DNA from: Acidimicrobiia bacterium UBA4744
Lineage (GTDB): Bacteria > Actinomycetota > Acidimicrobiia > Spongiisociales > UBA4744
Reading direction: 5' to 3'
Assembly (NCBI GenBank): GCA_002403855.1
Contig: DHIO01000050.1
Span: 2,992 to 66,991, forward strand
Length of the DNA stretch: 64,000 nucleotides
The translations under genes were made by a program, and so were the position numbers. Position 1 is the stretch's first letter. Each line of letters opens with the position of its first letter. The notes below the pieces were generated by a model. It saw only the letters and a program-made list of their open reading frames with translations, had not been told where the DNA came from and ran no database searches. Shown in pieces: positions 1 to 8,386 of this stretch.

Positions 1-1563
1 TACGACCTGTCGAGGAACCGGGCCGGCGCCGCCGTCATCGGAGCGAGCGCGGTCACCGATACGGTATCGCTGCTGATCCTTGCCGTGATCGTTGGCCTCG
101 AGACCGGAGACCGTTCCGGAGCCGGCTTGGTCCTGGGGATCACGCTCGGTTTGCTTGCTCTCGCCGGGTGGTGCCTGATTGTGCTGCCGTGGGTGACGCT
201 CTGGTTCTTCTCTACGCTCGGTCGTGGCCGTGTCCTGCGTTTCCTGCTGGTGTTGGTGGGTCTGACCTCGTCGGCGGTGGTTGCCGAGGTGGTCGGTATC
301 GAGCCGCTGCTCGGTGCGTTCTTCGCCGGCCTCGGGCTGAATCGGATGATCCCGAACGAGAGTCCGTTGATGGAGACCACAGATTTCGTGGGCAACGCCC
401 TGTTCATCCCGGCGTTTCTCGTCTCGGTCGGGCTTCTCTTCGACCCTGCGGTCATGTTCGTGGCCTCGACGCTCCGTCTGGCGCTGTGGCTGAGCATTGC
501 CCTGGTGGCCGGCAAAGCGATCGCCGCCTGGATGAGCGGCAGGGCTTATCGTCTGGCCGGACCCGAGTCCGGGCTTCTCTTCACGGTGTCGGTTGCCCAG
601 GCTGCGGCGACACTCGCCGGCACGATCATCGGTCTCGAGATCGGCCTGTACGGCGAGGACGTGGTCAACGCAGTGATGGTGGTGATCGCGGTCAGCTTGG
701 TAATCACGTCGGTCGGGACACCCCGGTATGCGCAGCGGATCGAGCAGCCGGAGGCTGAGGAGCGCCGCCTTGGGGAGAAGGTTGTCTTCGCTGTGAGGGA
801 TGCTGGGGGTGGTCTGGCGAGCCGTCTCCGTGTCACCGGGAGGATTGCCGAGGCCGGCGGCGGTGTTGTCCTTCCGGTGCTGGTGTCTGTTCCCGAGACC
901 GCAAGCAGCCTGTCCGCTTCTCGGGGCCGCGTCGCCGAGATCGACGATGAGCTACACGCCCTCGGTCTCGAGGGGGAGACGAGGATCAGGGTGGATAGAT
1001 CCCTCGCCGAGGGGCTCGTCAATGCCGCCTTCGAAGCCGATGCATCCCTCGTCGCGCTCGGCTGGGCGGGCCCCCGACCGGTGACCGGAATCTTCGCGGA
1101 GACCATCGCCAGCGAGGTTGCGCGCAATGTCGAATGTCCGGTCGTCGTTGTCGCCGCGGTGCCCGCTGAGCCGGAGCTGGCGGTGCTCATCGTGAGAGAG
1201 CGCGACCTACAGGGGTGGAGCCTCGACGCAGTTCGCACCGCTGCCAAGCTGGCCGTGGCGTTGGCCCCGCAGCGTCGTCTCACCGTCGGACCCCTTGCCC
1301 GGGATGAGATCGCTGCGGCCGGGATCGAGCTGCCCGAGTGGGCCGAGTACGAGCCGGGCGGGCCCGATGTCGAAGCAGGTTGGGCCGAACGAGTGTCCAA
1401 TCGGGGCGATGTCATCGTGGCGGTCTCGCGGGGGCGGCCCTCGGAGCGGGTCGCCCAGGCCATCGTCGATGGAGGTCGGTCGGTGATCGGCGTGACGCCG
1501 AGCAAAGCGCCACGCTGGGTGACGGGCGATCCGACGGTCCGGTTCGCCAGCCGCCGCAGGTAG
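1..1563 (+). CDS. Cation:proton antiporter (CPA2/Kef type) with C-terminal universal-stress domains, 5' truncated
   Basis: The reading frame is open from base 1, so the true start lies outside the window. About 520 residues are visible. The first ~215 are strongly hydrophobic with the glycine-rich helices typical of Na+/H+ or K+/H+ exchangers of the CPA2 family (for example GIEPLLGAFFAGLGLNR, where this family carries a conserved discontinuous helix). The rest is soluble and resembles two tandem universal stress protein (UspA) folds: beta strands such as KVVFAVRD, then ECPVVVVAAVP, then a second, weaker copy. In the family the membrane part exchanges a cation for protons and the cytoplasmic part senses nucleotides; that role is inferred here. 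No partner gene is visible upstream. The stop is TAG at 1561-1563. Confidence 0.85.
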   Translation, partial: YDLSRNRAGAAVIGASAVTDTVSLLILAVIVGLETGDRSGAGLVLGITLGLLALAGWCLIVLPWVTLWFFSTLGRGRVLRFLLVLVGLTSSAVVAEVVGIEPLLGAFFAGLGLNRMIPNESPLMETTDFVGNALFIPAFLVSVGLLFDPAVMFVASTLRLALWLSIALVAGKAIAAWMSGRAYRLAGPESGLLFTVSVAQAAATLAGTIIGLEIGLYGEDVVNAVMVVIAVSLVITSVGTPRYAQRIEQPEAEERRLGEKVVFAVRDAGGGLASRLRVTGRIAEAGGGVVLPVLVSVPETASSLSASRGRVAEIDDELHALGLEGETRIRVDRSLAEGLVNAAFEADASLVALGWAGPRPVTGIFAETIASEVARNVECPVVVVAAVPAEPELAVLIVRERDLQGWSLDAVRTAAKLAVALAPQRRLTVGPLARDEIAAAGIELPEWAEYEPGGPDVEAGWAERVSNRGDVIVAVSRGRPSERVAQAIVDGGRSVIGVTPSKAPRWVTGDPTVRFASRRR

Positions 1564-1648
1564 AGCTTTCCGGCGTACGTTTGTTCCGGACGCGGTTCCC
1601 ATATCCGCTCTAGCGAAGTGCCCTGCATGCGGCCCGGGGCGCACAGGC

Positions 1649-1769
1649 CGGGCATCTCGTTCGTCGTAGTCCAACAGGCCACGGGAGTGGGCATGGGCCA
1701 ACGCACTCGGGAACGACGGAGACTCACGAGGACGCCGGGTCGCCGGTTCAAATCCGGCCAGCCCGACCA
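1649..1769 (+). other. tRNA-like 3' domain (T-arm plus encoded CCA) without a recognisable tRNA 5' half
   Basis: Bases 1742-1758 form a perfect 5-bp T-stem around the loop TTCAAAT, followed by CAGCCCG (an acceptor 3' strand), discriminator A1766 and an encoded CCA at 1767-1769. The T-arm and CCA end look genuine, but no YGGGYTG acceptor 5' strand and no D-arm or anticodon arm of normal spacing can be found upstream. The best partial partner is CGGGC at 1649-1653 (5 bp). Between them, CTCGT (1656-1660) can pair with ACGAG (1726-1730) and TCGTCGT (1661-1667) with ACGACGG (1713-1719), giving a long helix instead of a cloverleaf. It may be a tRNA remnant (for example an old attachment site), a tRNA interrupted by an insertion, or an unusual structured RNA. 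C1-G72 with A73 would suit tRNA-Pro. Confidence 0.35.
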
Positions 1770-1786
1770 CCTGCCACACTGGGGTT

Positions 1787-2710
1787 GTGAGCGACTCTGC
1801 GATGACTCTGGCCGAGAGGGGCGTTCTTCTAGGCACCTGCTCGTGGACCGACCCGACCCTGATCGAGAGCGGGGGCTTCTATCCCCGTGAGAACATGTCG
1901 GCTGAGGAACGGCTGGGCTTCTACGCTGATAACTTCCCGGTTGTCGAGGTGGACGCCACCTACTACGCGCCGCCCTCGGAGCGGGTGGTGGGGATGTGGG
2001 TAGAACGGACCCCGCCTTCGTTCACTTTCGACGTGAAGGCGTTTCGGTTGCTGACCCAACATCCCACCCCTCACCGGTCCCTCTGGAAAGACTTCCGCGA
2101 GGCGGTCCCGGACGAGCTGGCAGCCAAGAAGAACATCTACATGCGTGACTTGCCTCGGGACCTGCAGGCCGAAGCCTGCTCTCGATTCGCTCAGGCGCTG
2201 ATGCCGCTGCACTCGACCGGGAAGTTGGGAGTGATCCTGTTCCAGCTGCCGCCCTACGTGTATCCCAACCGGGGCAGCTACGGATACTTGAAGTGGGCGG
2301 CCGACCAACTCTCCGAATATCGCCTGGCAGTGGAGTTCCGCAACCAGCGGTGGCTGGACACCGAGCACCACGACGACACCCTGGCCTTTCTCGCCCGACA
2401 CGGTTTGACCTATGTGTGCGTCGACGGGCCGCAGGGCTTTGCCAGTTCGGTTCCGCCTATTGCCGCCGCCACAGCAGAGGTTGCCGAGGTGCGATTCCAC
2501 GGGCGCAACGCAACCAACTGGGAGAAACGCGGCATCTCGGCGGCCGAGAGGTTCCGCTACGACTACTCCCGTGAAGAGCTGGAAGAGTGGTTGCCGAGGA
2601 TCGAGGCGCTTGCCGATGAGGCGGACGAGGTCCACCTGATGATGAACAACTGCTTCGCAGACTTCGGGATTCGGTCGGCGCGAGCCCTCTCCGACCTGCT
2701 GGCCTCGTGA
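1787..2710 (+). CDS. DUF72 family protein (YecE-like)
   Basis: A 307-residue soluble protein with the DUF72 TIM-barrel hallmarks: GTCSWTDP near the N-terminus, FYPR, the EVDATYYAPPS segment, LLTQHP, AVEFRNQRW in the middle, and a C-terminal MMNNCFADFG, where the family has a conserved N-N-x-x-x-x-x-x motif. The length is slightly above the usual 240-290 residues. The start is GTG at 1787; ATG at 1802 is an alternative. The gene stands alone. The biochemical function of DUF72 proteins is not established, so none is assigned. Confidence 0.88.
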   Translation: MSDSAMTLAERGVLLGTCSWTDPTLIESGGFYPRENMSAEERLGFYADNFPVVEVDATYYAPPSERVVGMWVERTPPSFTFDVKAFRLLTQHPTPHRSLWKDFREAVPDELAAKKNIYMRDLPRDLQAEACSRFAQALMPLHSTGKLGVILFQLPPYVYPNRGSYGYLKWAADQLSEYRLAVEFRNQRWLDTEHHDDTLAFLARHGLTYVCVDGPQGFASSVPPIAAATAEVAEVRFHGRNATNWEKRGISAAERFRYDYSREELEEWLPRIEALADEADEVHLMMNNCFADFGIRSARALSDLLAS

Positions 2711-2845
2711 AGGCCTCTCTCCAGCTTCGGTGAACCGTCAGAACCTGGGTAACGCCAAGATGATCCGGTGTAGGAGCAATCGAGAGAGAGGATCGGCCAT
2801 CTGCGCCTCAACAAGTGTGCTTCCGATGCCGATACCTACCTAGAC

Positions 2846-3862
2846 ATGAAGCGTCGCAGGCTGCTGATCCGCAGATGGACGATCTGCGGCATAGTGTTCG
2901 GAGCCCTCTTCCCCGTGGCCGGATGGCTACTGGCCGGGGGCGCATTGACCCTCGAATCCATCAGCGCCGCCCACGCGGCACAGTCGGTTCTCTGGATCGT
3001 TGACCTCGCTCCGTTCGTGCTCGGAGCCGCCGGGGCCCTGATCGGTGTCGAGTATGCCGGCGTCGAAGGCGCCCTGCGAGCCACCGACGAGAAGGTCCGT
3101 GAACGTACTTCTGAGCTTCGAGATTCAAATACCCGGCTCGAGGAGCTGATGCGCTCCAAAGACCAGTTCGTGGCGACCGTCAGTCACGAGGTACGCAATC
3201 CTCTCACCGTGGTGCTCGGATTTGCCGACGAGTTGCGCGATGGACTGTGGAACAGAGGTGATGTGGAGCTGGCAGAGCTGGCGGAGCTGATCGGCGACCA
3301 GAGCCGGGAGATCAACAACATCATCGAAGACCTGCTCGTTGCGGCTCGAGCCGAGGTAGGTTCGATGACCATTGCCGCCCAAACGACGGATCTATCGCAC
3401 GAAGCGAGGACTGTGGTTCGGAGCTGCGTGTGTGCCAAGGAGGTCCGCGATTCGATCGTGCTGGATCTGGAGCCGGCTGCAACGTGGGCAGATCCGGCGT
3501 GAGTCCGCCAGATCATCCGGAACCTGCTCACCAATGCCATTCGCTACGGGGGTGACACGATCAGCGTCGTGGTGCGATCCGACGCAGGGGCGTCCACTGT
3601 GTGGGTTTGTGATGACGGCCCCGGCATTCCCGAGGAGCAACGGGAGGTGGTGTTCGAGGCATACCGCCAGGGTGATACCGACACGCCGGTTTCCGGCTCC
3701 GTGGGACTGGGACTCAGCGTCTCCCGCCATCTCGCCGGGTTGATGGGTGGGGATCTGACCTACCGCTACGAAGACGGTGTCAGTGTCTTCGCTCTGGCCT
3801 TACCCATGGTTCCTGCCGGTGGCCACGAAGATCCTCGAGTTGCGGACGCCTTGGCGGTCTGA
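2846..3862 (+). pseudogene. Sensor histidine kinase interrupted by an in-frame TGA
   Basis: One frame carries a whole orphan sensor kinase of about 339 codons with a single TGA at 3500-3502. Residues 1-218 hold two membrane segments (about 12-32 and 48-68), a short coiled coil, and the HisKA box SHEVRNPL with the phospho-acceptor His at about residue 114. After the TGA the same frame continues through the N box (LLTNAIRYGG), G1 (DDGPGIP) and G2 (GLGLS) of the ATPase domain to TGA at 3862. The interrupted position reads DPA-stop-VRQIIRNLL; family members usually have Arg there (DP.R.RQ...NLL), so a CGA to TGA change is the simplest explanation. As written, the product would lack the ATP-binding domain. 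An ATPase-only fragment might restart at GTG 3569, but without a clear ribosome-binding site. No response regulator is adjacent. Confidence 0.85.
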
Positions 3863-3895
3863 CGTCCGCACTTCTGGAAACATATGGAATGTACA

Positions 3896-3924
3896 TTGGT
3901 CCCTGCCCGGCGCCTGGCTATCCT
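3896..3924 (+). promoter_or_regulatory. Predicted promoter of the peptide-type ABC operon
   Basis: TTGGTC (3896-3901) and TATCCT (3919-3924) are separated by 17 bases, a good vegetative sigma-factor match. The transcript would have a leader of about 75 bases before the GTG at 4006. The 8-bp palindrome ATGTACAT (3889-3896) abuts the -35 element and could be an operator half-site, which is speculative. Confidence 0.5.
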
Positions 3925-4005
3925 TCCGGGCGTTCCTGAGCCTCCTACCGCATCTGGCGGATGGTGACGCGCAGGGCCGAAGAAAGAACATTGGAGGGTC
4001 AAACA

Positions 4006-6039
4006 GTGAGCATCTCGTGGAAGCTCTCAAAGTGGCGCTGGCCGGCGGCAGTAGCCGTCTTGGCACTCGTGGCAGCAGCGTGCTCGGAGGGAACCACCGA
4101 CACGACGGCCGAGGAAACCACCACCACCACGGCGGCTGCGTCGGATGATGATGGAGCTACCACCACGGCCGCGTCTGCGGATGAGGGCCTCACCTACAAG
4201 ATCGGTATCTTCAGCGATCTGACGACCGACAACTTCTGGGCATACCTGGGTCCGGAGGCCGACGTCTACAACGGGTACGTGCTGGGCAATGGACACCCGG
4301 CGCTCTTCACCATCGCCTATCCGAACATCCTTCTGGTCCCGAACCTGGCCGAGAGCGATCCGGTCCCGGCCGTCCAGGAAGGCGACGTGTGGGTCGTCGA
4401 GCAGACGATCCGCCGGGGTGTCAAGTGGTCGGACGGTGAAGAGGTCACTGCCAGCGACCTGGTCTTCTCCTATGAGATTGTGAAGGAATTCGGTCTAGGT
4501 GGTAACTGGACCGGGACCTACTACGTCTTGCAGGCCGACGCCGTCGAGGACGATCCGGCCACCAACGAAGACGAGTCGTCTCCCGCCCGCGAAGGTGTAA
4601 CGAGTATCACCGCTCCCGACGACTACACCGTCCGGGTGGAGTTCTCGGAGAAGCCGGGCCTGGCCACCTGGAACAACGGGGTCGGCCTGGCGCCGTTCAT
4701 GCCGGAGCACTTCTGGGCGGATGCCGTCGAGGAGGCTCGCGCCAGCGATGATCCGGCCGCTACGCTCTATGCCGCCAGCGGCGAGGGTGAACCGTCCGCC
4801 GGTCAACAGATCTACGCCGGCCGCGAGCCAGGCGCCTTCGCCCAAGTGACGATGAATGCCGACGACTACTACGCCGGCACCGAGTTCACTTTCTATGCCG
4901 ATGGCTCATTCCGCCAGAAGAACGATGCCCGGGGTTTCGACGAGGTCTACAACGGTTCCGGTGACGGTGATATCACTACCCAGTGGACCTCCGGTCCCTA
5001 CGTGAGCGACGTGCTCTACTCGATCTACTCCGACCAAAACGCGGCGGTCCTCGCTCTGAGGAACGGAGACATCGACTTCATCCTCAGCTCCCTGGGTCTC
5101 CAGTCGGGTCTGAAGGACCAGATCACGTCTGCTCCCGACCTGGGCTTGATCGCCAACGCGTCGAACGGATTCCGGTACCTGTCGTTCAACATGCGGAAGT
5201 CCCCGATGTCGGAACAGTCGTTCCGCCGGGGCCTCGGTTGCATGATCGACAAGGAGTTCATGCAAAACCTGTTGCAGGGGGCGGCCATCCCGGCCTACAG
5301 CCTGGTGCCTGCCGGCAATACATTCTGGGCCAACCCGGAAGTTGAGCAGCTCTGCAAGGGATTGAACGCCGAAGAGCGCTTCACCCAGGCGGTGCAGATC
5401 CTCAAGGACGGCGGCTTCACCTGGGACGTCGATCCCGAATGGGACACGGAGAACCAGGAACTCCTGGCCGGCACGGGTACGGGTCTGAAAGATCCGGGCG
5501 GTAGCACCGTGCCGGAGCTCGAGCTGCTCGCTCCCGGACCCGGATACGATCCGCTTCGCTCGACTTACTCGGTGTGGATTGCCGAGTGGGCCTCCAACCT
5601 GGGTATTCCGGTGAAGGCCAACCCGACCGGGTTCAGTGTGATCGTCGACAAGGCCTTTGCGCTGGGCGAAGAGGCCCTCAACTGGGATATGTACATCCTG
5701 GGCTGGGGTCTCGGCGACGCGTCGCTGCCGACTTTCCACGAGTCGTTCTTCGCCTCTTACCAAGACTCGGCGGAGGGCGGCTTCAACACCCCCGGTTACG
5801 CCAACGATCGCGTGGACGAGCTGGCCGCCGAGCTGCTGGCCGCCGCCGACGTGGATACGGCCAGGGCCGCGGTCCAGGAAATGGATCGGATCATCGTTGA
5901 GGAAGCCCCCTACGTGGTGCTCTTCCAGACGCCGATCCTCGAGGCCTACCGAACCAGTCTGGTGTTCCCGTTCACCGATTCGCTGGACGGAATCCAGAAC
6001 CTCTACGGTCTGCCCGCCGACGTTCAGGCTGTCGACTGA
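4006..6039 (+). CDS. Peptide/nickel-type ABC transporter substrate-binding lipoprotein (SBP_bac_5)
   Basis: A 677-residue extracellular solute-binding protein of cluster C (DppA/OppA type). The start is GTG 4006, with GGAGGG (3993-3998) just upstream, rather than the longer in-frame ATG at 3961. A lysine/arginine-rich N-terminus and hydrophobic helix end in the lipobox LVAAAC, followed by a Thr-rich linker of about 35 residues; the mature protein is therefore probably lipid-anchored outside the membrane. The family pattern VWVVEQTIRRGVKWSDGE...TASDLVFSY and a later RRGLGCMID are clear. It is larger than typical DppA (about 535 residues). It is the first gene of a five-gene importer running to 10413. 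The substrate is unknown; oligopeptides are the default guess. Confidence 0.9.
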   Translation: MSISWKLSKWRWPAAVAVLALVAAACSEGTTDTTAEETTTTTAAASDDDGATTTAASADEGLTYKIGIFSDLTTDNFWAYLGPEADVYNGYVLGNGHPALFTIAYPNILLVPNLAESDPVPAVQEGDVWVVEQTIRRGVKWSDGEEVTASDLVFSYEIVKEFGLGGNWTGTYYVLQADAVEDDPATNEDESSPAREGVTSITAPDDYTVRVEFSEKPGLATWNNGVGLAPFMPEHFWADAVEEARASDDPAATLYAASGEGEPSAGQQIYAGREPGAFAQVTMNADDYYAGTEFTFYADGSFRQKNDARGFDEVYNGSGDGDITTQWTSGPYVSDVLYSIYSDQNAAVLALRNGDIDFILSSLGLQSGLKDQITSAPDLGLIANASNGFRYLSFNMRKSPMSEQSFRRGLGCMIDKEFMQNLLQGAAIPAYSLVPAGNTFWANPEVEQLCKGLNAEERFTQAVQILKDGGFTWDVDPEWDTENQELLAGTGTGLKDPGGSTVPELELLAPGPGYDPLRSTYSVWIAEWASNLGIPVKANPTGFSVIVDKAFALGEEALNWDMYILGWGLGDASLPTFHESFFASYQDSAEGGFNTPGYANDRVDELAAELLAAADVDTARAAVQEMDRIIVEEAPYVVLFQTPILEAYRTSLVFPFTDSLDGIQNLYGLPADVQAVD

Positions 6040-6110
6040 GCAACCCCAGTCGCCAAGGCCCGTTTTGCTAACCTGCCTCGACCTCCCTCCAGGCATGATG
6101 AGGATCCTGC

Positions 6111-7274
6111 ATGCTGAAGTACATCGGCCGGAGAACACTGCAGAACGTCCTCATATTCATTGTGTTTCTGAGCGCCACCTTCTTCCTCTTGCAGGCCCAG
6201 CCCGGGGATATCAGCCAGCAGTTTCTCGCCAACCCCAAGATCACCCCCGAGGTTCGCGAGCAGTTTCGGGAGCAACTCGGCCTCGGTGGCACAGTGGGGG
6301 AGCAGTACCTCACCTATATGGGCAACTTCTTCACCGGCAACCTCGGTATCTCTTTCTCCGAATATCCACGTGAGGTCAGCGACATCCTGGCCGAGCGTTT
6401 GCCGAGGACTCTTGCCCTCTTCCTCTTTGCCACCCTCCTTTCCTTCGGGTTGGGTTTCCAATCGGGCAAGTTCCTCGCCTGGCGGAGGGGCAGCAAAACG
6501 GAGCCGGTGGTTACCACCGTCGGAGTGTTCTTCCAGACGGTCTTCTATCCCTGGTTCGCATTGATGATGATCTGGGCATTTGCCTTCGGTCTCGGATGGT
6601 TCCCCATTGGCAAATTCCTCACCGTCGAGAAGTGGCTCGATGCCCCGCCCGGAGTGGAGGCCAATGGGGTCTTCAACCGGATGCTGATCACTGCGCTGAT
6701 TGTCTTGGTCGGTGTGGCGGCCGTCGAAGTCGTCGGACGGCGAGCCGGCGACCGCCGGCGGGGCAAACGAATCACGTGGGCGGGCAGGATCCTGTTGGTG
6801 GGCGGTCTTTGGATTTGGTGGGCCACCGTCTGGAGCGAGCAGGCTCCCTACGCGCTCGACATTGCCTGGCATCTGGTGCTCCCCACCGTCACCCTGGCAC
6901 TCATCGGGTTCGGAGCCACCATGCTGCTGACGAGAGCGTCGATGCTGGAAACGCTGAAAGAGGACTTCATCCTCACCGCCCGGGCCAAGGGCGTGCCCGA
7001 CAAGGTCATCAGGGACAAGCACGCGGCCAGGAACGCTCTCCTGCCGGTTACCACTTCCCTGGTGCTCAGCCTGGCCTTCCTGATCGGAGGCGGGGTCGTC
7101 ACCGAAACCGTCTTCTCGTGGCCGGGGATGGGCGCCACTCTCCTCTCCGCCGCTCTCCAGGAAGATATCCCGCTCACCATCGGAGCCTTCGCCTTCATTG
7201 CCGTGCTGGCCCTGATCGCCCACTTGATCATCGACATCGTGTACATGTACCTGGATCCGCGGATCCGGGTGTAG
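6111..7274 (+). CDS. ABC transporter permease, DppB type
   Basis: A 387-residue membrane protein. The N-terminus has the first transmembrane helix and the QPGD..QF segment characteristic of DppB/OppB. The C-terminal half carries the binding-protein-dependent permease loop (ARAKGVPDKVIRDKHAARNALLP), which contacts the ATPases. It is somewhat longer than the usual 310-340 residues because of an extra helical insertion around residues 185-250. It pairs with the DppC-type permease 15 bases downstream. Confidence 0.92.
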   Translation: MLKYIGRRTLQNVLIFIVFLSATFFLLQAQPGDISQQFLANPKITPEVREQFREQLGLGGTVGEQYLTYMGNFFTGNLGISFSEYPREVSDILAERLPRTLALFLFATLLSFGLGFQSGKFLAWRRGSKTEPVVTTVGVFFQTVFYPWFALMMIWAFAFGLGWFPIGKFLTVEKWLDAPPGVEANGVFNRMLITALIVLVGVAAVEVVGRRAGDRRRGKRITWAGRILLVGGLWIWWATVWSEQAPYALDIAWHLVLPTVTLALIGFGATMLLTRASMLETLKEDFILTARAKGVPDKVIRDKHAARNALLPVTTSLVLSLAFLIGGGVVTETVFSWPGMGATLLSAALQEDIPLTIGAFAFIAVLALIAHLIIDIVYMYLDPRIRV

Positions 7275-7289
7275 GGAGAGGAGAGCGCA

Positions 7290-8381
7290 GTGACCGACCG
7301 CCTCGTCGATCCCGATCCTTCCGCTGCTCCGAATATGGCCGACGTCGTTGCCGAGCCTCTGTGGCAAGTCAGGTTGCGGTTGTTCTGGCAGGGTTTACGA
7401 AGTGGTTGGTCGAGTTTCGCGGAAAGCAGAATCGGTCTGGTGGGTCTGGGCGTCATCGTTCTGTTCGGCATCATGGCCATGATCCAACCCATCCTGATCG
7501 GGACGGTGTGGGAACCGGCCATCTACGACCCGGTGCTGGGATACGACGCGGTGGTAGTGGAGAAGACCATTGTTCCCGACAACGAGGTCACCGACCCGGC
7601 TACCCAGATTGATCTGTTCTCGGCCCGGCTTCTGGACCCCTTGCTGCAAGTCGGCGACACGCTGGTGGTGACCGTGCAGCCGGCGCCCCCTTCCCGCCAA
7701 CATCTGCTCGGCACCGACCCCCTGGGGAGAGACGTGCTGTCCCAGTTGATGTTCAGCACCCGAGCCGCCTTCATGCTCGGTATCGTGGCCGCTCTGGTCA
7801 CCGTCTTCATCGCCACCACAGTGGGTGCCGTTTCTGCCTTCTTCGGCGGCGCGGTAGACACGCTCTTCATGCGCCTCGCCGACCTGATCATTCTCGTGCC
7901 GTTTCTGCCGATCCTGATTGTGTTGAGCGCCTTGATCGACTTCCAGTTGTTCCACCTGGCGTTGCTCATCGGGGTCTTGGGCGGATTCGGGGGTACGGCC
8001 ATCATCCTCAAGTCGCAAGCCCTCTCCGTTTCCGTGAAGCCGTTCATCGACGCTGCCCGCATCGCCGGGGGGGGTCACCTGCACGTCATCTTCCGGCACA
8101 TCATTCCCAACGTTCTTCCGTTGAGCTTCCTGTACATGATGTTCTCGGTGACGGACGCGATCTCCGCCGAGGCCACCCTTTCTTTCCTCGGTTTGCTCAA
8201 CATCGACATGAGCTGGGGCATCATGATCCACCAGGCTTGGGACCAGGGGTACCTGCTGGATCCGAACCGGTGGTGGCTGATGGTGCCGGCCGGCATGTCC
8301 GTTACGTTGCTGGCGGGTTCCTTCTTCCTGGTGGGGAGGGCGATGGACGAGATCATCAACCCGCGGTTGCGGAGACGGTGA
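7290..8381 (+). CDS. ABC transporter permease, DppC type
   Basis: A 363-residue membrane protein with the DppC layout: a soluble N-terminus, one helix (VGLGVIVLFGIMAMI), an extracytoplasmic segment ending in LLGTDPLGRDVLSQL (a DppC signature), then five helices with the permease loop DAARIAGGGHLHVIFRHIIPN. Start GTG 7290 follows GGAGAGGAGAGC. It forms the heterodimeric channel with the preceding permease. The stop at 8381 lies 5 bases before the next gene. Confidence 0.92.
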   Translation: MTDRLVDPDPSAAPNMADVVAEPLWQVRLRLFWQGLRSGWSSFAESRIGLVGLGVIVLFGIMAMIQPILIGTVWEPAIYDPVLGYDAVVVEKTIVPDNEVTDPATQIDLFSARLLDPLLQVGDTLVVTVQPAPPSRQHLLGTDPLGRDVLSQLMFSTRAAFMLGIVAALVTVFIATTVGAVSAFFGGAVDTLFMRLADLIILVPFLPILIVLSALIDFQLFHLALLIGVLGGFGGTAIILKSQALSVSVKPFIDAARIAGGGHLHVIFRHIIPNVLPLSFLYMMFSVTDAISAEATLSFLGLLNIDMSWGIMIHQAWDQGYLLDPNRWWLMVPAGMSVTLLAGSFFLVGRAMDEIINPRLRRR

Positions 8382-8386
8382 GGACG

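Noticed and set aside
546..1751. Long minus-strand open frame opposite the antiporter gene
   Set aside because: It mirrors the third-position GC bias of the real gene, has Ser/Arg/Thr-rich low-complexity composition and no recognisable domain.
1649..1769. tmRNA
   Set aside because: Only a T-arm and CCA end are present; the element is far too short and there is no tag-coding frame or tmRNA 5' sequence.
3500..3502. TGA in the kinase as selenocysteine
   Set aside because: The site is not a redox position, homologues use Arg there, and no stem-loop or Sec machinery is evident.
4906..6138. Long minus-strand open frame opposite the peptide-binding protein
   Set aside because: Composition is typical of antisense shadow translation; the plus-strand gene has a full family match and signals.
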